Below, piece by piece: positions 1 through 8,281 of a DNA stretch of 10,678 bases. Position numbers and translations under genes: made by a program. Under the pieces are notes generated by a model, which worked only from the letters and a program-made list of their open reading frames with translations, did not search any database and had not been told where the DNA came from. Position 1 is the first letter of the stretch. Each line of letters begins with the position of its first letter. The DNA is from an uncultured Alphaproteobacteria bacterium (lineage in GTDB: Bacteria; Pseudomonadota; Alphaproteobacteria; Caulobacterales; Hyphomonadaceae), in assembly GCA_903831485.1 (NCBI GenBank), contig CAIKXW010000170.1:1-10678 (forward strand). The letters are read 5' to 3'.

Positions 1-359
1 ACTTTGGTCTGACCCCGCATGTCGAGCTTCGCCGAAGAACCCGTCACGATTTCAATTCGCAGGACATTGGCCACCGGGATCCTGGCCAGTACGTCGCCCA
101 GGCCGCCTTTGGTGGATGGGCGCTGTCCATTGATGAGCACATTGCCCGCTGCACCGCCAAACCCGCGAACCCTATCACCGTCATCAACCGCAAATCCTGG
201 CAGTTGACGCACCATGTCTTCCGCTGTCGCCGGATTGAACCTGGAGAAGTAGGAGGGCTCGAATACCTCGACGTCTGACGCCATAGCAGCCGTTTGGGCG
301 CCGGCTTGTGAGGCCATTATGGCGGCCATGCTGGCCAAGCCCGATACTCGAAAGACCAT
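1..359 (-). CDS. TonB-dependent receptor, N-terminal part (runs off left edge)
   Basis: Reading the minus strand from an ATG at 359-357 gives 119 open codons to the window edge, with no stop. Residues 1-27 look like a Sec signal peptide (VFR, then a small hydrophobic Ala/Met/Gly stretch, likely cut near AGA-QT). Residues 28-119 match a TonB receptor plug domain: EPSYFSRFNPATAEDMVRQL, then PGF, RGFGGAAGNVLINGQRPS and RIEIVTG. This plug pattern is known from outer-membrane receptors for siderophores, carbohydrates or other ligands in Caulobacterales and sphingomonads; the substrate cannot be told from the plug. An in-frame GTG at 389 is an alternative start, but the ATG places the signal peptide correctly. 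Codons such as GTA, CGA, AGG, ATA and CCA are much commoner here than in guaA, which suggests a different origin. The beta-barrel lies outside the window, so whether the gene is intact is unknown. Confidence 0.85.
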   Translation of the reverse strand, partial: MVFRVSGLASMAAIMASQAGAQTAAMASDVEVFEPSYFSRFNPATAEDMVRQLPGFAVDDGDRVRGFGGAAGNVLINGQRPSTKGGLGDVLARIPVANVLRIEIVTGSSAKLDMRGQTK

Positions 360-672
360 ACGCGCGGTGCCCCAGCTATGGATATCCACTAGCGACAAAC
401 AGACTTCATCTTCAATAGCTACGCGATTTGGTGCCGCAGCCGTGATGGCGGGATAGCGCTAGCTCGTAGCTGGCTAAACACCGCCACCTCGTCCAGTTCG
501 CAATGACGCCACTGTCCTGCGGAAATGCAGCGACAGCTCTTTGGCAAACATGGAACTGAAACACCGGCCTTGATGCGCCGCCCGCTCGATACCCATCCGG
601 AGGAGCCACCGATTACGTGGGTCGCCCCGATCAAAACAACAGTACAACCATCAGGCGGCCGCCGGGAAGGAT
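360..672. other. Gene-free stretch between TonB receptor and IS-like element
   Basis: About 310 bases with no recognisable gene. Short open frames exist on both strands but none resembles a known family or has coding-like composition. The part next to 359 should carry the 5' region of the TonB receptor gene; no convincing promoter or Shine-Dalgarno sequence is evident beyond GGGG about 10 bases upstream of its ATG. A small 7-bp hairpin with a CGT loop lies at 458-474. The region is probably eroded intergenic or island DNA. Confidence 0.4.
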
Positions 673-697
673 TGACCTGCCCCAAGGCTGTCGGCCT
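673..697 (+). repeat. Left terminal inverted repeat of IS-like element
   Basis: It begins TGACCTGCCCCA and pairs with 855-879 on the opposite strand. The outer 12 bases are perfect and the match then decays (19 of 24). Confidence 0.65.
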
Positions 698-854
698 GCT
701 GTTGGCGGAGATGACGGTCTTTGCAAAAGGGGCACCGCCCCCCTGCCCTTCTGGCATTGTGGCCATTGGCAGAGTCGCGCGTGAACCGCCGTTCGCCGTG
801 GCCATTCAATCAGGCGGGACCTCGCCCATAAGCAGTCACTGAGATCCTGCGATT

Positions 855-879
855 GGACCGAAAAACCTGGGGCAGGTCA
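855..879 (-). repeat. Right terminal inverted repeat of IS-like element
   Basis: Read on the minus strand from 879 it starts TGACCTGCCCCAGG and mirrors the left end at 673. Its first three bases (TGA, 879-877) supply the stop codon of the interrupted integrase fragment, so the boundary of the element coincides exactly with the loss of integrase homology. Confidence 0.65.
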
Positions 880-1134
880 CTCTGCCAGCGAGATCCCGTC
901 GCGACCGTATTGGCCAATGGAGAGCGTCTCGCGTCTCCCGTGCAGCCGGTAGTCGAGCCGGAAGACGATGGTGCCCGTGGTTTTGACCAGGGCATACATC
1001 CCGTCACGGGCCGAGATTGTCGACGTTTTGTCCTGTGTTTTCCGGTGCTTGGGTGCAGTGTCGGTCAGTGTTTTCCGCTCCTTGTTGGATGCGGAGAGGC
1101 AGAAAAACGGGGCTGAAAGACCGTCAGAACTCAC
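877..1134 (-). pseudogene. Tyrosine integrase fragment, N-terminal DUF4102 arm-binding domain
   Basis: 85 codons from a GTG at 1134. The residues from about 23 on match the N-terminal arm-type DNA-binding domain (DUF4102) of island and prophage integrases: LTDTAPKHRK, then RDGMYALVKTTGTIVFRLDY, then RLHGRRETLSIGQYG and SLAE. In intact members this block is followed by a core-binding domain and a catalytic domain with the R-H-R-Y residues, for a total near 400 residues. Here it ends after SLAE at a TGA that is the first triplet of the adjoining inverted repeat, so the catalytic part is missing and the gene is dead. I found no continuation left of the element (below 673). It lies 238 bp past the guaA stop, in the same orientation, the usual place for a guaA-targeting island integrase. 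No good Shine-Dalgarno precedes the GTG, and the real start may differ. Confidence 0.75.
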
Positions 1135-1372
1135 CTAGTCGCTTTGTTTCACAGTGTATTTCGGTCGAAACGTACGGAAATCACGGGAAACGGGCATGAC
1201 GGTGCGGGCTCTTTCGGCTTGCGCCGATGCCACCACGCCGTTGCGCATACCGCCAGGTCGTCACGCTGCTCGGCGAACGGTTGCGATAGATGTCGATTGG
1301 ATTTCTGGTGGAGTTTCAGAGCCCTAGGCTGGATCACCGACAGAGCGGCGAACTACCGGGAAGAGCTCTGAA
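1135..1372. other. Spacer between guaA 3' end and integrase remnant
   Basis: No gene is recognised. A short minus-strand frame (about 37 codons, ending shortly before the integrase GTG) has no known match. An 8-bp inverted repeat, TTCAGAGC (1315-1322) and GCTCTGAA (1365-1372), lies right against the guaA stop with a 42-base loop; there is no T-run, so it is a poor intrinsic terminator. The block around 1140-1200 is visibly richer in A+T than guaA, as expected of island-end DNA. Confidence 0.35.
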
Positions 1373-1393
1373 TCATTCCCACTCGATCGTCCC
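1373..1393 (-). other. Putative island attachment site at guaA 3' end
   Basis: The last codons of guaA (ending ATCGAGTGGGAATGA) are the segment known to be used as an integration site by some genomic islands, which rebuild the end of the gene on insertion. The integrase remnant lies immediately downstream in the expected orientation. The guaA C-terminus, GTIEWE, is intact. I looked for a second copy of this sequence between 1 and 1372 and found none, so the partner repeat is outside the window, diverged or deleted. This is inferred from context, not proven. Confidence 0.45.
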
Positions 1394-2965
1394 CGGCGGC
1401 TTGCTGGTGACGTCGTAAACAACGCGCGAGACGCCCTTCACCTCGTTGATGATCCGCGTCGCGCAGCGGCCGAGGAAGTTCATGTCGAACTGATAAAAGT
1501 CTGCCGTCATGCCGTCAGTCGACGTCACCGCACGGAGCGCCAGCACGCTCTCGTACGTGCGCGCGTCGCCCATCACGCCCACCGAGCGCACGGGCAGAAG
1601 CACGGCAAACGCCTGCCAGATCTTGTCGTACAGCCCGGCCTTGCGGATTTCGTCCAGATAAATGGCGTCGGCCTTCTGCAGGATCGCCACGCGCTCCGGC
1701 GTGATCTCGCCTGGAATGCGGATCGCCAGACCCGGCCCTGGGAACGGGTGCCGTCCCACCAGCGTCTCCGGCATCCCCAGCTCGCGACCGAGCGCCCTCA
1801 CCTCGTCCTTGAAAAGCTCGCGCAGCGGTTCGACCAGCTTGAGGTTCATCTTCTCTGGCAGCCCGCCGACATTGTGGTGCGATTTGATCGTCACCGAAGG
1901 CCCGCCATCGAACGACACGCTCTCGATCACGTCGGGATATAGCGTCCCCTGCGCCAGGAACTGTGCGCCCTCGACCTTCTTGGCCTCAGCCTCGAAGATG
2001 TCGATGAAAGTCTTGCCGATGAACTTCCGCTTGGTCTCCGGATCACTGACGCCCGCAAGTCCGCCAAGAAACGTCTCGCCCGCATCCACATGCACCAGCG
2101 GAATGTTGTAATGCCCGCGGAACAGCTTCACGACCTCATCGGCCTCGTTCGCGCGCATCAGCCCGGTGTCGACGAATACGCACGTCAGCTGATCGCCGAT
2201 CGCTTCGTGGATCAGCACCGCGGCCACCGATGAATCGACGCCGCCCGAAAGCCCGCAGATCACGCGCGCCTTGCCAACCTGCGCCTTGATCTTGGCGACC
2301 TGCTCGGCGCGCAACGCCGCCATCGTCCAGTCGCCCTTCATACCCGCGATCTTCTTGACGAAGTTCGAGAGCAGCTTCGCGCCATCCGGCGTGTGCACCA
2401 CTTCCGGGTGGAACATCGTCGTGTAGTAACGCCGCGCCTCATCCACCGCGATCGCGAACGGCGCATTCTCGGACGTACCGACCACGCGGAACCCATCGGG
2501 CAATTGCGTCACGCGATCGCCATGGCTCATCCACACGGGATAGCGCTTGCCGACTTCCCAGAACCCATCGAACAGCGGCGAGGCTTCATTAATCTCGACG
2601 TCCGCGCGTCCGAACTCCGCCGCGTGTCCCCCTTCGACCACGCCGCCAAGCTGTACCGCCATCGTCTGCTGCCCATAGCAGATCGACAGGATCGGAACGC
2701 CCAGATCGAACGCCGCCTGCGGCGCCCGCGGAGAGTTTACACGAGTCACGCTGTCTGGGCCGCCTGAGAAGATCACTGCCGTCGGGTTGAACCCGGCTTT
2801 GATCACCGCCTCGGCCCGGTTGTACGGATGGACCTCGCAATAGACCCCCATCTCGCGCAGCCGCCGCGCAATCAGCTGCGTTACCTGGCTGCCGAAATCG
2901 ATGATCAGCGCACGCTCGTGCGAATTGGACTCGTAAGACGGGATTGGGGGGGTACTGTGCGCCAT
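1373..2965 (-). CDS. guaA: GMP synthase (glutamine-hydrolysing)
   Basis: Converts XMP to GMP using ATP and glutamine, the last step of GMP synthesis, in the cytoplasm. The 530-residue length is typical. A class I glutamine amidotransferase domain spans about 18-210, with the nucleophile C96 in SICYGQQ and the His/Glu partners H186 and E188 in MFHPEVVHT. An ATP-pyrophosphatase domain follows, with the P-loop SGGVDSS at 240-246, and the C-terminal dimerisation domain ends in GTIEWE. The ATG at 2965 gives a 16-residue lead before the first strand (ALIIDFGSQ); no strong Shine-Dalgarno is seen. It is the last gene of the guaB-to-guaA run, 63 bp after the small membrane protein gene. Its 3' end abuts the integrase remnant, yet the reading frame is complete. 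Confidence 0.98.
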   Translation of the reverse strand: MAHSTPPIPSYESNSHERALIIDFGSQVTQLIARRLREMGVYCEVHPYNRAEAVIKAGFNPTAVIFSGGPDSVTRVNSPRAPQAAFDLGVPILSICYGQQTMAVQLGGVVEGGHAAEFGRADVEINEASPLFDGFWEVGKRYPVWMSHGDRVTQLPDGFRVVGTSENAPFAIAVDEARRYYTTMFHPEVVHTPDGAKLLSNFVKKIAGMKGDWTMAALRAEQVAKIKAQVGKARVICGLSGGVDSSVAAVLIHEAIGDQLTCVFVDTGLMRANEADEVVKLFRGHYNIPLVHVDAGETFLGGLAGVSDPETKRKFIGKTFIDIFEAEAKKVEGAQFLAQGTLYPDVIESVSFDGGPSVTIKSHHNVGGLPEKMNLKLVEPLRELFKDEVRALGRELGMPETLVGRHPFPGPGLAIRIPGEITPERVAILQKADAIYLDEIRKAGLYDKIWQAFAVLLPVRSVGVMGDARTYESVLALRAVTSTDGMTADFYQFDMNFLGRCATRIINEVKGVSRVVYDVTSKPPGTIEWE

Positions 2966-3028
2966 GGCGGAAATAGAAGGGGTTCGTGCCGGGCGTCAAT
3001 CCTGCCCCGCGAACATCCACAGGCAGGC

Positions 3029-3529
3029 CTAAGCGTCGCCCATCGCCCGCGCGCGAAAACTGTTCATCAGGTCGGACAATTCCTCGGCCGACAAGCCATA
3101 CGTCTCCGGCAACATCCCGGTTGCCCCGATCATCGCCCGATTGGCAGCCGCCATCCGCGGATGCGCCGCCTCATGCTCCTGCGCTGAGAACCCGACATAC
3201 TTGCGAAATCCCGTCGTCACCGGATGAAAGGCCGAGCAGTCGCGCCAGCGTCTGCGGAACGTCCTGAACAGCGTCCGGCACGCAAAGCCCTTGCAGTCCA
3301 GCACCAGGCTGGAACCAACCCCGATCATGAGCGGCGCCGCAATCAATCCGCACAACAAGAAGAACCCGCCCGCGCCATAGAACAGCACCGGTTCTTCCGG
3401 CCCGATCCACACCGCAATCGCGACGAACCCCGCGCAGATAGCAAACACCAGAAGCCAGCGCAGACGATCCGGCTTCAGCGTCATCGTCTCCGGCAGCGGA
3501 TCGCCGTCGGCGTCGCGCCAGTCACTCAC
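3029..3529 (-). CDS. Small two-helix membrane protein, resembling STM3941-type proteins
   Basis: 166 residues from a GTG start whose bases overlap the rsmB stop (GTGA, 3529-3526), so translation is probably coupled. Two hydrophobic helices lie at about 24-42 and 48-68, separated by a short Gly/Pro/Glu turn, followed by a soluble domain of about 95 residues. That domain begins SLVLDCKGFACRTLF, has VGFS in the middle and ends with LPETYGLSAEELSDLMNSF, a layout like the STM3941/PH-like small membrane proteins in which a hairpin anchors a beta-rich cytoplasmic domain. Function is unknown; nothing catalytic is visible. The family match is by pattern and is moderately sure; the gene itself is well supported by its position between rsmB and guaA. 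Confidence 0.8.
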   Translation of the reverse strand: MSDWRDADGDPLPETMTLKPDRLRWLLVFAICAGFVAIAVWIGPEEPVLFYGAGGFFLLCGLIAAPLMIGVGSSLVLDCKGFACRTLFRTFRRRWRDCSAFHPVTTGFRKYVGFSAQEHEAAHPRMAAANRAMIGATGMLPETYGLSAEELSDLMNSFRARAMGDA

Positions 3530-4833
3530 CCGGCTCTCCGCATGACGGCCATGTAGAACCCGTCCGTCCCCGCCGTGCGTGGCGTGAGCCGAACCGAGCC
3601 ATCCGGCCGCCTCAACTTGCGCACCAGTTTCGCGCCAGCGTCCGTCAGCTGTCCGGATCGCACCGCCGCCTCGGCTGCGTCATCCACCACAAAGTCCGGC
3701 CGGTCGACGAGAAAACTCGCCACCTGATCTTCGTTCTCCTCCATCAGGAAGGAGCACGTCACATAGACCAGCCGCCCGCCCGGCTTCACATAGTTGCACG
3801 CAGTCCGCAGGATGGTCGCCTGATCCTGCATCCGCTTGTCCAGTGCGTTCGGCTGCACCCGCCACTTCGCATCGGGCTTGCGCCGCCACGTACCCACGCC
3901 CGTGCACGGCGCGTCGATCATCACCAGGTCCATCTTGAGATCGAGATCGTCCAGCGAGGCATTCTCCTTCGGATGCCTCAGCTGCACATTGCGAATGCCC
4001 GCCCGCTCCATGCGCGGGATCAGCGCGGACAGGCGCTTCCCGTCGATGTCGTGGCTGAAGATCTGCCCCTTGTTCTGCATCATCGCGGCCATGGCGATCG
4101 TCTTGCCGCCGCCGCCTGCACAATAGTCCAGCACCTGCTCGCCTGGCGCTGCGCAAGAGACCGCCGCCGCGATCTGGCTGCCCATATCCTGCACCTCGAC
4201 CCACCCTTTCGAGTAGGCCGGTATCGCCTCGACACTCTCCCCGCGCTCGATCGAATCCGCCGCCGGAATCCGGAAGCCGTTCTTCAGCTCCGGCATCTGC
4301 TTCGCCTTCACGCCCTCAAGCGCGCGCCCAGCTTTCTCCGCATCGGACTTCAGCGTATTCACGCGCAGGTCGATGGGCGCCCGCGCCGCCATCGCCATGC
4401 CCTCGACCACCACGTCCGGCCCGAACGCCCGCGCAAGATGTGGCGACAACCATTCCGGATAATCTCCCTGGACATGCGGCGGCGCAGTCGGGTTCGGGGC
4501 CATCAGCAGGTTTTCGCGCTCCTTGCCCTGCAGCGGCGGCGGCGCATGCTCGTCCTTCAGCGCCTCCTCGATCTTGCGGACATCCCACCCCCACGCATGC
4601 TTAAGCGCACCCAGCGCAAGCACGCGGGCGCCGGTCGCCTCCATCGCATGCTCGATCGAATTCTTCCGGCGCAGCCCATCCACCACGAGCCCCGAAATCC
4701 AAGCCCGGTCGCGCGCGCCCGCAAACCGGGACCTCTTCCCCCAGTCGCGCACAGCCTCCTTCACCGGCGTGCGCCGCTCCAGCACATCGCGCAACACTTC
4801 GATCGCCGCCTGGATCTTCCCGCCGTCTCTCAA
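3526..4833 (-). CDS. rsmB: RsmB/NOP-family RNA (cytosine-5)-methyltransferase
   Basis: Transfers a methyl group from SAM to C5 of a cytosine in rRNA; the classic family target is C967 of 16S rRNA, though specificity here is assumed. 435 residues. The N-terminal 110 residues are a helical, RNA-binding-like region. The SAM domain shows LDYCAGGGGKT (235-245), DAPCTGVG with C310 in motif IV, and VTCSF with C360 in motif VI, the two cysteines used by RNA m5C enzymes (motif VI as nucleophile, motif IV for release). The start is a TTG at 4833, overlapping the DUF3088 stop as TTGA; the following MRDGGKI fits the start of alphaproteobacterial homologues, and no better ATG exists. Its own stop overlaps the next gene's GTG, giving a coupled three-gene chain. 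Confidence 0.93.
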   Translation of the reverse strand: MRDGGKIQAAIEVLRDVLERRTPVKEAVRDWGKRSRFAGARDRAWISGLVVDGLRRKNSIEHAMEATGARVLALGALKHAWGWDVRKIEEALKDEHAPPPLQGKERENLLMAPNPTAPPHVQGDYPEWLSPHLARAFGPDVVVEGMAMAARAPIDLRVNTLKSDAEKAGRALEGVKAKQMPELKNGFRIPAADSIERGESVEAIPAYSKGWVEVQDMGSQIAAAVSCAAPGEQVLDYCAGGGGKTIAMAAMMQNKGQIFSHDIDGKRLSALIPRMERAGIRNVQLRHPKENASLDDLDLKMDLVMIDAPCTGVGTWRRKPDAKWRVQPNALDKRMQDQATILRTACNYVKPGGRLVYVTCSFLMEENEDQVASFLVDRPDFVVDDAAEAAVRSGQLTDAGAKLVRKLRRPDGSVRLTPRTAGTDGFYMAVMRRAG

Positions 4834-5162
4834 GGGTGAGGCCCCGCGCCGCCGTGCCGGCTGGTCAGCGCGCGTCCAATCGCGCGCACATCCTGCAGGA
4901 TCGCAAACTCGCCCAAGATGATCGCATCCCCGGGCGCGCGCTCCTTGTCCATCACCAGCATGGGACAGCCCTGCCAGTCGGGCCCCACCAGATCGACGAT
5001 CTCCTTGCGCGGTCGCGCAAAGCCGATCCGCCGCACATCGATCTTGTCGTTCCAGTGCGGATTGACGATCAGCGCTCCCTCAAGGGTCGCGCAGTCATTG
5101 CAGTACCACTCGAAGCCGCCATCCTGAAAAGGCGCGGCGAGGATGAACAGGGTGTCTTTCAT
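4830..5162 (-). CDS. DUF3088 protein with CxxC motif
   Basis: 110 residues from an ATG at 5162. The layout matches DUF3088: an N-terminal strand (KDTLFILAAPF), a CNDC motif at C21-C24, the block IDVRRIGFARPRKEIVDLVG, a GCP turn at about 65-67, and the helix AILQDVRAIGRAL near the end. CxxC close to the N-terminus followed by a Cys-Pro turn suggests a thioredoxin or glutathione-transferase N-domain fold, but this is inference and no function is established. The gene ends in a TGA that overlaps the TTG start of rsmB by 4 bases. It lies 41 bp downstream of the TIR gene. Confidence 0.85.
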   Translation of the reverse strand: MKDTLFILAAPFQDGGFEWYCNDCATLEGALIVNPHWNDKIDVRRIGFARPRKEIVDLVGPDWQGCPMLVMDKERAPGDAIILGEFAILQDVRAIGRALTSRHGGAGPHP

Positions 5163-5203
5163 GCCGCCGTCTTAGCGCCCGACGGTCGTCCTGTCTCCCC
5201 CGG

Positions 5204-6142
5204 CTACACCACCAACAGCGCCTTCGAGATCGCCGCCGGCCTGTCCGCCTCGGGCAGCTTGAACAGTTCCAGCCACTGCACGCCAGCGAAGAAATACTCG
5301 AAATCCTCCGGCGCCTGCGTTTCCGCGATGAACACTGGCAGCACCGGCTTCTTGTACCTGCCTGACAGGTAGACCTCCCGCTTGAAGTGGTCGCTCTCGA
5401 ACGCCTTCGGGCTGCACATGACCATAACGCCGGCCGACCCATTGATCCCGCGCACGATCTCGTCCGCCCAGTTCTCGCCGGGCTCAATCCCGCCCTTGTC
5501 GATCCAGACCTTGCGGCCGGCGCCCCTGACCACCTCCACGACCGGCTGGACGGATGCATTGTCTGCGTGGGCCTACGAGATAAAGAGCATGGCGGCGGGC
5601 GCCAGCGCTGCGCCGGGCGCGGCAGGAGAAGGGGCCTGTTCGCGCGCCATCTCAGCCCCAGGCGGCGCGGCCTTTCTCGCCCTGCGCAAGCCGAACAAGC
5701 CTCCGCCACGAGCGCGCTCCTCAGGCGGCGGTGGCGGAGATTTCCAGAAAGCTTCGCTTCGCGCCACAAGCGCCGCGTTCATCGCCTCCTTCGCGGCGCG
5801 CGCCACCTGTGGCCACACGCTCACCGCCCGCCCGCTCTCGAAGCTGGCGTCTATCGCGGCGAGGTCGCGCATGCCCACCGGCAGGATGCCGTGATCAAGC
5901 TTGACCAGCACGAGCCTCCCGTCAGCCCATGCATCCAGCATCCGCTTTTCCATCATCATGCGATGTGTGCCGAAGACGCTCTCCTGCGACCACAGCGCGA
6001 CAACAACATCGCTGTCCTGCAGATGACGAAATCCCCGCCCGCCGGTCTCCGTGTCGGCGAGCAGACCCTGCCTCTTGAGAAAAGCCTTCAGGTCGTCAGC
6101 AACCGCCTGGTCAGCGTCGGCATGGGCGATCAAAACGAACAT
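5204..6142 (-). pseudogene. Double TIR-domain protein with internal amber codon
   Basis: One frame of 312 codons runs from ATG 6142 to TAG 5204-5206, broken only by a TAG at codon 190 (5575-5573). TIR domains are signalling or NAD-cleaving modules of bacterial immunity and host interaction. Domain 1 (about 1-115) starts FVLIAHADADQAV and keeps a possible catalytic Glu (E65 in MMMEKR). A Pro/Ala/Arg-rich linker (about 130-184) follows. Domain 2 (185-312) starts LFIS-stop-AHADN, where family members read FISYAHAD, then KVWIDKGGIEPGENWADEI, CSPKAFESDHFKREV (E256 as candidate catalytic Glu) and FFAGVQWLEL. So the stop replaces the conserved Tyr; TAC or TAT to TAG is one change. The start is set by GAGG (6148-6151), 5 bases before the ATG; the upstream TTG at 6160 is less likely. 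TAG ends guaB and rlmE too, so general recoding is unlikely. If it is not readthrough or a read error, the product is a 189-residue single-TIR protein. Confidence 0.85.
5573..5575 (-). other. In-frame TAG replacing the FISY tyrosine
   Basis: Minus-strand codons around the site read ATC TCG TAG GCC CAC GCA, giving I-S-stop-A-H-A. The frame is the same on both sides, and TIR homology resumes at the very next residue, so this is a substitution and not an indel. Confidence 0.9.
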
Positions 6143-6147
6143 GAGCG

Positions 6148-6151
6148 CCTC
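6148..6151 (-). promoter_or_regulatory. Shine-Dalgarno that sets the TIR gene start
   Basis: GAGG on the minus strand, 5 bases before ATG 6142. It favours this ATG over the TTG six codons upstream. Confidence 0.6.
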
Positions 6152-6249
6152 ACAGGACAAGAGCCCTCAGAGGAGTCCGAACCGGCCTGCCTGACAATGG
6201 GCTTTTCTGTAACCTTGCAGGCCAGCCAGTTTCGTTGCGCCGCCGAACA

Positions 6250-6645
6250 TCACCCGGTGAGCAAGGGCGTCACAATCATGCCGAGCCCGGCAATGCTGAC
6301 AATCCACACTAACGATCGCAGCACGGGCACGCCGAATGCATAAAGCGGCACATACACGACGCGCCCAGCCAGATAGATCTGCGCGCCAAGCGCGGTCTGG
6401 GCGCTTTCGCGACCCGCCACATGCGCGATCAGCACGGCAGCTATGAAGATGGGCAAGGTCTCGAACAGGTTGTCCTGCGCGCGCTTAAGCCGCTCCGCGA
6501 TCGGCGACAGTGGCGGCTTAGCCTCGTCACGCGCGCTCATGTTCCACCTGAGCCCGTACTGACCCGTACGGGCGAAGTCGAACAGCAGGATCTGCACGAA
6601 CGCCAGCACGAGCGTCCATGCCAGAACAGTCAACTCAGTGCTCAA
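6250..6645 (-). CDS. MAPEG-family integral membrane protein
   Basis: 131 residues with four hydrophobic helices (about 7-24, 61-77, 84-105 and 110-129), the size and topology of bacterial MAPEG proteins. The segment RLKRAQDNLFETLPIF at the start of helix 2 carries the family's R-x-x-x-N-x-x-E-x-x-P pattern, which in eukaryotic members contributes to glutathione binding. Bacterial members of this type have no firmly established substrate; glutathione-dependent detoxification is the usual guess. The start is a TTG at 6645, strongly supported by a perfect AGGAGG 7 bases upstream and by the next residues STELTVLAWT leading straight into helix 1. It lies 23 bp after guaB, so it is very probably co-transcribed with it. 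A 107-bp gap with no clear terminator separates it from the TIR gene. Confidence 0.92.
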   Translation of the reverse strand: MSTELTVLAWTLVLAFVQILLFDFARTGQYGLRWNMSARDEAKPPLSPIAERLKRAQDNLFETLPIFIAAVLIAHVAGRESAQTALGAQIYLAGRVVYVPLYAFGVPVLRSLVWIVSIAGLGMIVTPLLTG

Positions 6646-6652
6646 GGCGCGC

Positions 6653-6658
6653 CCTCCT
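6653..6658 (-). promoter_or_regulatory. Consensus Shine-Dalgarno for the TTG start of the MAPEG gene
   Basis: AGGAGG on the minus strand, 7 bases before TTG 6645. This is the best ribosome binding site seen in the window and justifies the non-ATG start. Confidence 0.8.
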
Positions 6659-6668
6659 GATTTCCAGA

Positions 6669-8281
<1,613 letters not shown>

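Larger units (their letters stand above)
673..879. mobile_element. 207-bp IS-like remnant or MITE with IS3-type ends
   Basis: The segment is bounded by inverted repeats. The left end at 673 reads TGACCTGCCCCAAGG; the right end, read on the minus strand from 879, is TGACCTGCCCCAGG. The outer 12 bases are identical and 19 of the first 24 match. The ends are 5'-TG and CA-3', as in IS3-family elements. The interior has no transposase ORF, so this is either a small non-autonomous element or an internally deleted IS. The flanks (GGAT left, CTCT right) show no target duplication, which suggests deletion or recombination after insertion. A 9-base direct repeat, GTGGCCATT, occurs inside at 759-767 and 798-806. 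The assignment to IS3 is by end sequence only. Confidence 0.55.

Noticed and set aside
458..474. Small hairpin GCTAGCT-CGT-AGCTGGC
   Set aside because: Short, with one wobble pair, no T-run and no adjacent gene end; likely chance.
419..842. Open frames of about 105-128 codons on both strands left of the integrase stub
   Set aside because: They run straight across the end of the inverted-repeat element at 673, match no family I recognise and lack coding-like composition.
3973..4839. A 288-codon plus-strand open frame antisense to rsmB
   Set aside because: Arg/His-rich shadow of a gene with intact methyltransferase motifs.
5204..5539. A separate 111-residue TIR protein starting at GTG 5539
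   Set aside because: That start would omit the first TIR strand and helix, which are encoded just upstream in the same frame. It is the distal half of the interrupted gene, although internal reinitiation cannot be excluded.
5573..6160. A naturally short 195-residue protein ending at TAG 5573, starting at TTG 6160
   Set aside because: The last residues before the stop (MLFIS) are the beginning of a TIR domain that continues after it, so the end is not a natural C-terminus. ATG 6142 has the better Shine-Dalgarno.
5387..6343. A 318-codon plus-strand open frame antisense to the TIR gene, longer than either TIR fragment alone
   Set aside because: It is His/Arg/Ala-rich with no family resemblance, a GC-driven shadow of the minus-strand codons. 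The TIR motifs on the minus strand decide the strand.
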